DNA of 64,000 bases from Chitinophagales bacterium (lineage in GTDB: Bacteria; Bacteroidota; Bacteroidia; Chitinophagales; Chitinophagaceae), in the NCBI GenBank assembly GCA_025353485.1, contig JANXQO010000172.1, positions 16,080 to 80,079 of the forward strand, in the 5' to 3' direction. The translations under genes were made by a program, and so were the position numbers. Position 1 is the stretch's first letter, and every line of letters starts with the position of its first letter. Positions 1 to 6,670 of this stretch are shown piece after piece. Under the pieces are notes generated by a model, which did no database searches, had not been told where the DNA came from, and worked only from the letters and a program-made list of their open reading frames with translations.

Positions 1-945
1 GAATAGGTAAGAATAAAAAACAGAAATAATACCGAGAAATAAAATCCAAAAATTAAATAGGTAAACCAATACTAATACAGCCGTAACCCTTTTATCAGTG
101 TATTTGTCTGCCTTGCTTGCCCACCGTATTCTTTGATTAAGAAATTCTTTCAGTGTCTTGGCTGGCTTTGTTTTCACAATGGCATCAGGGGACTTTAAAA
201 ATAAAACTTTGTCAGGATAACCTGCAGATATTTTATGCATCAGCAGCATATCGTCTCCGCTGGCGATATTGTCTATCCCTTTAAAACCGCCAACTTCTAA
301 AAAGATTTTTTTTTCATAAGTAAGATTTGCCCCATTGCACATGCTGTGAAATTTTTTATAAACCGATGCACCCGTAATACCCTGCAAGGTCATAAAGTCG
401 AGAGACTGGAATATTTTTAAAAAATTATTTTCTCCATAATAAGATACCGGTGCTGCAATAAAAACAGGGTTATTTTCCTTATAAAAAGAAGCGATTGTTT
501 GCAGCCATAAATTGGGAACAATGCAATCTGCATCAGTAGTAACTATCAATTCTCCTTTTGCTTTTGATATTGCCATCTCAATTGCTTTCTTTTTATAAGA
601 ATTTATTTTTTCTCCTTCTATGGAATCCTTTAAAGAAAGTAGTGAAACATTTTTTTCAGCAAATGAGTTTACAATTTTGGCTGTCTGGTCATTAGAAAAA
701 TCATCAATTACAATTACTTCAAATAAGTTTTCGGGGTAAGTTTGAGCAATAACTGATTCAAGGCAAGCCTGTATATTTTCTTCCTCATTTCTTGCAGGGA
801 TAATAACTGAAATAGTTACCAATGGCCTGTTGCCAATGGCCTGCTGCCAATGGCCAGTTGGAATTTGCATCCAGCTTTGGCGATAGTAAATAATGAGGCA
901 GGCATAAATAACAAAAAGAAATATGGTAACTGTTATAACGGTCAT
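1..945 (-). CDS. Family 2 glycosyltransferase, C-terminus beyond window
   Basis: The reading frame is open from an ATG at 945 down to base 1 (315 codons seen) and continues outside the window. Residues 1-20 form a hydrophobic anchor, followed by a GT-A domain: VSVIIPARNEEEN near residue 40, the metal-binding DAD in TTDADC, the acceptor GDD in ASGDDM, and the QRIRW motif of processive or dolichol-type GT2 enzymes. A second hydrophobic segment starts at the window edge. The layout (anchor, GT2 domain, C-terminal membrane helices) is usual for membrane-bound sugar transferases acting on exopolysaccharide or lipid-linked sugars; the substrate cannot be told. It is divergent from the marR gene. 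A 14-bp triple repeat encodes part of the linker between anchor and catalytic domain. Confidence 0.9.
   Translation of the reverse strand, partial: MTVITVTIFLFVIYACLIIYYRQSWMQIPTGHWQQAIGNRPLVTISVIIPARNEEENIQACLESVIAQTYPENLFEVIVIDDFSNDQTAKIVNSFAEKNVSLLSLKDSIEGEKINSYKKKAIEMAISKAKGELIVTTDADCIVPNLWLQTIASFYKENNPVFIAAPVSYYGENNFLKIFQSLDFMTLQGITGASVYKKFHSMCNGANLTYEKKIFLEVGGFKGIDNIASGDDMLLMHKISAGYPDKVLFLKSPDAIVKTKPAKTLKEFLNQRIRWASKADKYTDKRVTAVLVLVYLFNFWILFLGIISVFYSYLF
819..860. repeat. 14-bp direct repeat, three copies, inside the glycosyltransferase gene
   Basis: Three consecutive near-identical 14-mers (CCAATGGCCTGTTG and variants) lie in the segment coding for the linker after the membrane anchor. 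Three units make 42 bp, so the frame is kept, but a gain or loss of one unit would shift it. Confidence 0.85.
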
Positions 946-984
946 TCTTAACAAAAATAAATTTTTACAATTCAAACAAAATAT

Positions 985-1012
985 TATCTTTATGTAGTTG
1001 CATAAACAACTA
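985..1012 (+). promoter_or_regulatory. Promoter -7 box and MarR-type operator
   Basis: TATCTTTA at 985-992 matches the Bacteroidota -7 consensus TAnnTTTG at seven of eight positions. It is followed at 995-1012 by the inverted repeat TAGTTG-6 bp-CAACTA, ending one base before the marR start codon. The geometry, a dyad of TTG/CAA half-sites overlapping the start site, is typical of MarR autorepression. Binding by this MarR is inferred. Confidence 0.6.
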
Positions 1013-1013
1013 T

Positions 1014-1460
1014 ATGCCAAACAACCAATTTAAAAAAGGAGAACTTTATAGTTTTATCACCGGTAAGGCTTCCACTGCCATTGCAAGAAGACTGCAGAAA
1101 AATTTTAAGCAGTCTGGTTTGGATATTACGATTGAACAATGGAGTATTTTATATCATTTATGGAAGGAAGAAGGGCAAAGCCAGCAGCAATTGGGGGATG
1201 CAACTTTTCGTGATAAGCCAAGCATTACAAGGCTGGTAGATAATCTTGAGAAATTAAAATTGGTAAAAAGAGTTCCTTCAAAAGATGACAGAAGGATCAA
1301 TCTTATTTATTTAACTAAAGAAGCAATCCAGTTACAGGAAAAATCGATGGAAGTGGCAAACCAAACGTTGAATGAAGCTTTAACCGGTGTAACAAACGGA
1401 CAGATAGAAATTGCCAAAGAAGTTTTACATACAGTTTATGAAAATTTAAAAACCCTCTAA
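1014..1460 (+). CDS. MarR-family transcriptional regulator
   Basis: A 148-residue protein of normal MarR length. The N-terminal dimerisation helix is followed by the winged-helix core: QWSILYHLWKEEGQSQQQLGDAT, the recognition region KPSITRLVDNLEKLKLVKRV, and the wing PSKDDRRINLIYLT, in which the DxR motif is the family hallmark. MarR proteins are homodimeric repressors released by small ligands or oxidants. The palindrome directly before its ATG suggests autoregulation. The next gene, 41 bp downstream on the same strand, is an acyl-CoA dehydrogenase, so the ligand may be an acyl-CoA or fatty acid; that is inference from context. The ATG at 1014 is the natural start: it lies just after the operator and gives full family length. 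Confidence 0.93.
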   Translation: MPNNQFKKGELYSFITGKASTAIARRLQKNFKQSGLDITIEQWSILYHLWKEEGQSQQQLGDATFRDKPSITRLVDNLEKLKLVKRVPSKDDRRINLIYLTKEAIQLQEKSMEVANQTLNEALTGVTNGQIEIAKEVLHTVYENLKTL

Positions 1461-1501
1461 ATCTCCTGAAACCTTAGAATCATTAATTAAAAATTTATTT
1501 T

Positions 1502-3292
1502 ATGGATACTACAAAAACAAACACATTGCTTAAAGGAGGAGAATGGCTTATTAAAGAAAGCAATGCTTTCGAAACTTTTACTCCGGAAGATTATACCGAG
1601 GAGCAAATTATGGTTCGTGATATGTGCTTACAATTTTTAAAAACAGAAGTAATTCCTGTTGTAGACAGGATAGATAAAATGGAGCCGGGGCTTATGCCGT
1701 CTTTAATGGAAAAGGCTGGTGAACAGGGTTTGCTGGGAGCTTCAGTACCCGAAGAATTAGGAGGGTTGGGGAAAGATTTTGTTACCTCTACATTAGTTAG
1801 TGAAGGTCTTGGGGGAGGATATTCATTCAGCGTAGCAATGAGCGCTCATGCAGGTATTGGTACATTACCCATATTATATTTTGGAACAGAAGAGCAAAAG
1901 AAAAAATATATTCCAAAACTTGCTTCAGGAGAATGGAAAGGAAGCTATGGATTAACAGAACCCAATAGCGGCAGTGATGCCCTGGGCGCAAAAACAACAG
2001 CTACCCTTTCTGCTGATGGAAAACATTATTTGTTGAACGGACAAAAATGCTGGATAACAAATGGAGGCTTCGCAGATGTTTACACTGTGTTCGCAAAAAT
2101 AGATGGAGATAAATTCACAGCATTTATTATGGAGAGAGGAATGGAAGGTTTTACCCAGGGACCGGAAGAACATAAAATGGGAATTAAAGGATCGTCAACT
2201 GTTCAATTGTATTTTCAGGATTGTAAAGTACCTGTAGAAAATGTTTTGGGAGAGATTGGCAAAGGCCACATCATCGCCTTTAATATTTTAAATATCGGAA
2301 GATTAAAATTAGGCTCCGCAGCTATAGGCGGTTCTAAAATGGCCTTGTCCGATTCAATTGAATATGCAAACACAAGGGAACAATTTAAAACTCCCATTTC
2401 TACATTCGGTGCAATAAAACATAAGATAGCCGAAATGGCAATAAAAATCTATGCAGATGAAAGCGCATTGTACCGCACTGCAAAATGGATAGATGAAAAA
2501 GAACACGAATTACTAACTGCCGGTAAACCCTTTAATGAAGCGCTTCTTGGCGCTGCAGAAGAATTTGCAATTGAATGTGCAATGCTAAAAGTTCATGGAA
2601 GTGAAGTGCTTGATTATACAGTTGACGAAGGTGTGCAGATACATGGCGGTAATGGATACAGTGATGAATATTTAATAAGCAAAGCATACAGGGATAGCCG
2701 CATAAACCGCATTTATGAAGGAACAAATGAGATAAACCGCTTGCTTACTGTTGATATGATATTAAAACGTGCGATGAAGGGAAAACTTGACCTGATGGGC
2801 CCTGCAATGAATGTTCAAAAAGAATTAATGAGTATTCCGGAAGTTGGAAATGATGATGAAGATTCTTTTGCCAATGAAAGAAAAGCAATAGTTAATTTGA
2901 AGAAAGCAATATTAATGACAGCCGGTGCCGCAGTACAAAAGCTAATGACGAATCTGCAAAACGAGCAGGAGATATTAATGAATATTGCAGACATGATGAT
3001 AGAGGCTTTTGTTGCAGAAGGTTTATTATTAAGAGTAATGAAAATGAGTGACAAGAATGGTGAAGCATCATCACAAAATCAAATTGATATCATGCATTGT
3101 TATCTAAATGATGCAATTGATAAAGTAAACAAATCGGGTAAGGAAGCTATCAATGCCTTTGCCACAGGTGATGAGCAAAGAATGATGTTGCTTGGACTAA
3201 AGCGTTTTACAAAGGCAGATCCCTTTAACAGCAAAGATGCAAGAAGAAGAATTGCTGATAAGCTGATTGCAGAAGGAAAGTATTGCTGGTAG
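1502..3292 (+). CDS. Acyl-CoA dehydrogenase with C-terminal extension
   Basis: Flavoenzyme catalysing alpha,beta-dehydrogenation of acyl-CoA in beta-oxidation, passing electrons to ETF. Domain order: N-terminal helical domain, middle beta domain with the FAD/substrate signature YGLTEPNSGSDALGA (about residues 150-165), C-terminal helical domain with GGNGYSDEY and the catalytic-base motif IYEGTNEI (Glu near residue 405), then a roughly 150-residue extra domain ending RRRIADKLIAEGKYCW. At 596 residues it matches the very-long-chain-type bacterial enzymes rather than the 380-residue short-chain ones. It follows marR closely and is probably under its control. The last 28 codons occur again, diverged, at 3769-3855. 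Confidence 0.95.
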   Translation: MDTTKTNTLLKGGEWLIKESNAFETFTPEDYTEEQIMVRDMCLQFLKTEVIPVVDRIDKMEPGLMPSLMEKAGEQGLLGASVPEELGGLGKDFVTSTLVSEGLGGGYSFSVAMSAHAGIGTLPILYFGTEEQKKKYIPKLASGEWKGSYGLTEPNSGSDALGAKTTATLSADGKHYLLNGQKCWITNGGFADVYTVFAKIDGDKFTAFIMERGMEGFTQGPEEHKMGIKGSSTVQLYFQDCKVPVENVLGEIGKGHIIAFNILNIGRLKLGSAAIGGSKMALSDSIEYANTREQFKTPISTFGAIKHKIAEMAIKIYADESALYRTAKWIDEKEHELLTAGKPFNEALLGAAEEFAIECAMLKVHGSEVLDYTVDEGVQIHGGNGYSDEYLISKAYRDSRINRIYEGTNEINRLLTVDMILKRAMKGKLDLMGPAMNVQKELMSIPEVGNDDEDSFANERKAIVNLKKAILMTAGAAVQKLMTNLQNEQEILMNIADMMIEAFVAEGLLLRVMKMSDKNGEASSQNQIDIMHCYLNDAIDKVNKSGKEAINAFATGDEQRMMLLGLKRFTKADPFNSKDARRRIADKLIAEGKYCW

Positions 3293-3364
3293 TCTTAACC
3301 TCCACCTCTATAACTTTTAATACGCAGAGTCTTTATCCTTCTCCAAACGGAGAGAGTTGTGAAG

Positions 3365-3562
3365 TTACTGAAGCTGCTTAAGCTTTTCGGTTTCTTTTTT
3401 CAGATCAACAAGAATACTTTTAATACTTTTCAGTTCTTCTTTATTTTCTTGCGTGGAAAGAGTTTTAATTCTGTCCTTTTGTTTTAGAATAAATAATTCC
3501 TTTTCTTTTTTAGACATTAAGTGGTATTTCGCTGCCTGTTCATTTAATTCATTTTTATTCAT
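3365..3562 (-). CDS. Small charged helical protein, function unknown
   Basis: A 65-residue, lysine- and glutamate-rich protein predicted to be almost entirely helical, with a C-terminal heptad-like stretch (ELKSIKSILVDLKKETEKLKQLQ region) suggesting a coiled coil. Its ATG overlaps the last 8 bases of the upstream gene at 3555-3728, a sign of translational coupling. No signal peptide or membrane segment. The pair is enclosed between the dehydrogenase gene and a diverged copy of its 3' end. I do not recognise the family; a small antitoxin-like or partner-binding role is only a guess. Confidence 0.5.
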   Translation of the reverse strand: MNKNELNEQAAKYHLMSKKEKELFILKQKDRIKTLSTQENKEELKSIKSILVDLKKETEKLKQLQ

Positions 3563-3728
3563 TTTCTAAGTCATTTAATGTTTCTAATAGTTCGTTAATT
3601 AAATCAAGCACCTCATTTAGGTACTCTTCCTTTTCTTTTTCTGTAAAACCTTGCCAATTTGTATTCTCTCTGGCTTTGAGTAAAACTTTCAAGTATTCTA
3701 TTTTTTCTCTGATTTCTTCCGTTGTCAT
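3555..3728 (-). CDS. Small acidic helical protein, function unknown
   Basis: A 57-codon frame starting with ATG at 3728 and ending TAA at 3555. The product is acidic and helical (starts MTTEEIREKIEYLKVLLKAR, ends LLETLNDLENE), with one Trp in the middle. Its stop overlaps the start of the 65-residue gene downstream by 8 bases, so the two are probably made together. No known family recognised. The partly opposite composition (one acidic, one more basic) would fit a heterodimer; this is inference. Confidence 0.45.
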   Translation of the reverse strand: MTTEEIREKIEYLKVLLKARENTNWQGFTEKEKEEYLNEVLDLINELLETLNDLENE

Positions 3729-3765
3729 GAGTTATTAAAGTTACCACAAAATTTTAGTCACTATC

Positions 3766-3855
3766 ATGTTCACCAAAACAGAGCCATTTAACAGTAAAGA
3801 TGCAAGAAGAAGAATTGCGGATAAGTTGATTTCAGAAGGGAAGTATTGTTTTTAG
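3766..3855 (+). pseudogene. Detached 3' end of an acyl-CoA dehydrogenase gene
   Basis: Codons 2-29 read FTKTEPFNSKDARRRIADKL-ISEGKYCF-stop, against FTKADPFNSKDARRRIADKL-IAEGKYCW-stop at the end of the gene at 1502-3292. The DNA of the last 76 bases is about 87 percent identical, and most differences are at third codon positions (TTT/TTC, ACA/ACC, AAG/AAA, AGC/AGT, GGA/GGG). The copy therefore diverged as working coding sequence before it was cut off. Upstream of the phenylalanine codon the similarity stops. It is probably not expressed. Confidence 0.8.
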
Positions 3856-3931
3856 AAGATTATCTAAATAATAATTTTACTAAATTTTACCATCTTACTG
3901 ATGTAACTTTAAGGTGAAATTTATAACATCA

Positions 3932-4969
3932 ATGAGTGAAACTGTCACACCTATAAAACCTGCATTAACGGCAAAAGATTTTTCAACTGACCAGGAAGTA
4001 AGATGGTGCCCCGGTTGCGGAGACTATTCTATCCTTGCACAGGTACAAAAAATTATGCCCGGCCTTGGTATACCAAGAGAGAACATTGTAATTATATCGG
4101 GTATTGGCTGCAGTAGCCGCTTTCCTTATTACATGAACACGTATGGAATGCACAGCATTCACGGACGGGCAACAGCAATTGCCAGTGGATTAAAAGCAAG
4201 CAGGCCGGAACTTAGTGTATGGATAGTAACCGGTGATGGCGATGGTTTAAGCATTGGCGGTAACCACACGATTCATTTATTAAGAAGAAATTTTGATGTG
4301 AACATTTTGCTTTTTAATAATGAGATATATGGTTTAACCAAAGGGCAATATTCTCCCACGTCAAGAGAAAATAAAGTAACAAAGAGTACACCATTTGGAA
4401 GTATTGATCATCCTTTTAATCCCGCTGCGTTGGCAATGGGCGCAGATGCAAGCTTTGTTGCAAGAAGTATGGACAGGGATACAAAACATTTGCAGGCAAT
4501 GATTTTGAGAGCCCAGGAACATAAAGGCTGTTCTTTTTTAGAGATATACCAGAACTGCAATATTTTTAATGATGGCGCTTTTGAAATATTCACAGAAAAA
4601 TCATCTAAGCCGGAAGAAGCTTTATTTCTTGAGCAGGGACAGCCTCTGGTTTTCGGTGCAACAAAAAATAAAGGAATAAAATTAGACGGATTAAAACCTG
4701 TTGTTGTTGAGATAAGCAATGGAGTTAGTGCTGATGATCTGTGGATACATGATGATAAAGATTTTTACAAAGCACAGATACTTTCACGCATGTTTGATGA
4801 TCCAAGAATTGAAGGACATTTCCCAAGACCCTTTGGTGTTTTCTATCAAAACGAAAGAGCCTGTTATGAAGATACAATGACGATGCAGATTGATGAAACG
4901 ATTGCCACCAAAGGAAAAGGTGATCTTGATAAATTGTTGAGAGGAAGAGAAACCTGGACGATTAATTAG
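3932..4969 (+). CDS. korB: 2-oxoacid:ferredoxin oxidoreductase, beta subunit
   Basis: Thiamine-diphosphate and [4Fe-4S] subunit of a 2-oxoglutarate (or related 2-oxoacid):ferredoxin oxidoreductase, which converts the 2-oxoacid to an acyl-CoA and CO2 with reduced ferredoxin. Visible motifs: WCPGCGDYSIL (cluster Cys pair), GIGCSSRFPYY, the GRATAIASGLK loop, and the TPP/Mg motif GDGDGLSIGGNH...NNEIYGLTKGQ. The frame is open from a GTG at 3914, but the ATG at 3932 gives the usual MSETVTP start and 345 residues, normal for KorB. The alpha subunit, normally directly upstream, is absent: the upstream neighbour is the dehydrogenase scar. It converges with asd without a gap. Confidence 0.93.
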   Translation: MSETVTPIKPALTAKDFSTDQEVRWCPGCGDYSILAQVQKIMPGLGIPRENIVIISGIGCSSRFPYYMNTYGMHSIHGRATAIASGLKASRPELSVWIVTGDGDGLSIGGNHTIHLLRRNFDVNILLFNNEIYGLTKGQYSPTSRENKVTKSTPFGSIDHPFNPAALAMGADASFVARSMDRDTKHLQAMILRAQEHKGCSFLEIYQNCNIFNDGAFEIFTEKSSKPEEALFLEQGQPLVFGATKNKGIKLDGLKPVVVEISNGVSADDLWIHDDKDFYKAQILSRMFDDPRIEGHFPRPFGVFYQNERACYEDTMTMQIDETIATKGKGDLDKLLRGRETWTIN

Positions 4970-5959
4970 TTAAAATAAATTCTTTTCCAACAAGTATTCT
5001 GCAATCTGAATCGCATTTGTTGCCGCACCCTTGCGAAGATTATCACTAACTATCCAGCAGTTTAAAGTATTTGGTTGCGTTTCATCACGGCGAATTCTGC
5101 CAACAAATGTTTCATCTTTTTCATGCGCAGTTATTGGCATGGGATAAATGAAATTGTCCAGATCATCCTGAACAACAATACCATCGGAGTTACTAAGAAT
5201 TTCTTTTACTTCCTTAATATCAAAATCATTTTCAAATTCAATATTCACACTTTCACTGTGGCCGCCTATTACAGGTATGCGAACACAGGTTGCCGTTACT
5301 TTTATTGAATCATCACCGATGATCTTATTGGTTTCTTTCACCATCTTCATCTCTTCTTTGGTATAACCATTTTTCAAAAAAACATCAATATGCGGAATGG
5401 CATTTTTATCTATTTTATATTTATAAGCCATCTCACCTTCCACATTATTTCTCTCATTGTTTAGTTGGGTTACAGCTTTTACACCAGTACCGGTTACACT
5501 TTGGTAAGTGGATACAACCACTCTTTTTATTTTATATTTTTTATGAAGTGGATTTAAAACCAATACCATTTGTATGGTTGAACAGTTTGGGTTGGCAATT
5601 ATTTTATCTTCTTTGGTAAGAACATTGGCATTCACTTCAGGCACAACTAATTTTTTTGTAGGGTCCATTCGCCAGGCTGAAGAATTATCAATAACAGTTA
5701 TTCCTGCCGCTGCAAATTTTGGCGCAAGATCAAGTGATGTGCTGCCGCCTGCTGAAAACAATGCCAGTTGAGGCTTTGCTGCAATAGCATCTTCAGCAGA
5801 AATGATACTATATTTTTTTCCTTTAAATTCTATTTGTTTACCTATTGACTTTTCTGATGCAACCGGAAATAACTCTGTAACCGGAAAATTTCTTTCTTCC
5901 AGTATCTGCAACATTTTGCTGCCCACTAATCCCGTTGCGCCAACTACTGCTACTTTCAT
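4970..5959 (-). CDS. asd: Aspartate-semialdehyde dehydrogenase
   Basis: Reduces aspartyl-4-phosphate to aspartate semialdehyde with NADPH, the branch point for lysine/diaminopimelate, threonine and methionine synthesis. The 329-residue protein begins with the NADP-binding MKVAVVGATGLVGSKM, carries the catalytic cysteine in ANPNCSTIQMV (about residue 128), the SVTGTGVKA loop and the substrate histidine in RIPVIGGHSESV. Length is normal. The start codon abuts the stop of the upstream PIN-domain toxin gene, so asd may be co-transcribed with the toxin-antitoxin pair. Confidence 0.97.
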   Translation of the reverse strand: MKVAVVGATGLVGSKMLQILEERNFPVTELFPVASEKSIGKQIEFKGKKYSIISAEDAIAAKPQLALFSAGGSTSLDLAPKFAAAGITVIDNSSAWRMDPTKKLVVPEVNANVLTKEDKIIANPNCSTIQMVLVLNPLHKKYKIKRVVVSTYQSVTGTGVKAVTQLNNERNNVEGEMAYKYKIDKNAIPHIDVFLKNGYTKEEMKMVKETNKIIGDDSIKVTATCVRIPVIGGHSESVNIEFENDFDIKEVKEILSNSDGIVVQDDLDNFIYPMPITAHEKDETFVGRIRRDETQPNTLNCWIVSDNLRKGAATNAIQIAEYLLEKNLF

Positions 5960-6391
5960 TTAAATTATATTTTGTAAAAATTCAGAAGGTGATATTATTG
6001 GCAAACTGGTTTTATAAAAACCATGCGCATCTCTGGTAATAATAACATCAACGGGTTCGGCCTCGGCAGAGTAATATTGAAGAGCATCTTCAAAATCATG
6101 TAAATGCGAATACAATGCCTTTTTTACGATCTGCTGATTAATCGCTGTTATTTTTATAATCTTTTCCAATGCCTGTATTTTTTTTAGTGCTTCCTTTTCT
6201 GATGTGTTTTGTTTAAGAATAAAATAATTTGTTAGTAAAAAAGATATAGGTGAAATATAACCTGTATAATTTTTTTCTACTATTTGCTGCAAGATTAGTT
6301 TTGCATAAGTTCTGTTTATTTCAGTTGTTTTTTTATCAAACAAATCAAATACAACATTGGCATCTAAAAATATTTTTCTGTATTTTATCAC
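5960..6391 (-). CDS. PIN-domain ribonuclease, VapC-like toxin
   Basis: A 143-residue PIN domain: IFLDANVVFDLFD near the N-terminus supplies the first metal-binding Asp, HDFEDALQYYSA the central acidic pair, and VDVIITRDAHGFYKTSLP the last Asp. PIN toxins cleave RNA in a Mg-dependent manner until bound by the antitoxin. Its ATG overlaps the antitoxin stop by 4 bases (ATGA), the standard toxin-antitoxin layout. All expected acidic residues are present, so it looks active. The unusual part is that asd follows with no gap. The family is common in Bacteroidota, sometimes annotated simply as PIN domain protein. Confidence 0.88.
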   Translation of the reverse strand: MIKYRKIFLDANVVFDLFDKKTTEINRTYAKLILQQIVEKNYTGYISPISFLLTNYFILKQNTSEKEALKKIQALEKIIKITAINQQIVKKALYSHLHDFEDALQYYSAEAEPVDVIITRDAHGFYKTSLPIISPSEFLQNII

Positions 6392-6633
6392 TTCCGGTTT
6401 AGTTTGATAAGTTCCTGCAAAAGCTCATTTTTAGAAACAATCACTTTATTGTCGGAAGAGGTGATCCATTCAATTAATGGAGATATTTTAGAAGTTTTTT
6501 TGGTATGCTCCTGTGAAATTTTATCAAGATATTTCTCAACCATTTTAGAAACACTTATTTTGTTTTGAAGAGCATACTTTTTTGCCCTAAGCACAACATT
6601 TTCATCAATATTTAATGTTAACTTGGTACTCAT
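6388..6633 (-). CDS. Ribbon-helix-helix antitoxin (DUF6364/ParD-like)
   Basis: An 81-residue protein. Residues 1-45 form a ribbon-helix-helix DNA-binding domain (KLTLNIDENVVLRAKKYA, then KISVSKMVEKYLDKI); the rest is the toxin-wrapping tail. It precedes the PIN toxin with a 4-base overlap. A perfect 14-bp palindrome lies 7 bases upstream of its ATG and is the expected autoregulatory operator. Assignment of the pair is strong; the exact family name is less sure. Confidence 0.85.
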   Translation of the reverse strand: MSTKLTLNIDENVVLRAKKYALQNKISVSKMVEKYLDKISQEHTKKTSKISPLIEWITSSDNKVIVSKNELLQELIKLNRK

Positions 6634-6640
6634 ATAATAT

Positions 6641-6658
6641 TTTGTACGTACAAATATA
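6641..6658. promoter_or_regulatory. 14-bp palindromic operator and minus-strand -7 box
   Basis: TTTGTACGTACAAA (6641-6654) is a perfect palindrome between the antitoxin gene and the divergent secreted-protein gene. On the minus strand TATATTTG (plus 6651-6658) is an exact TAnnTTTG -7 box overlapping its right half, so antitoxin binding would block the promoter. No clear -33 TTG at standard spacing was found. Confidence 0.65.
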
Positions 6659-6670
6659 ATTGTTAATCAC

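Noticed and set aside
819..860. CRISPR-like repeats
   Set aside because: Three adjacent 14-mers without spacers, inside a coding frame; a small tandem repeat only.
3914..3931. GTG at 3914 as korB start
   Set aside because: The ATG at 3932 gives the family-typical N-terminus; the extra six residues have no support.
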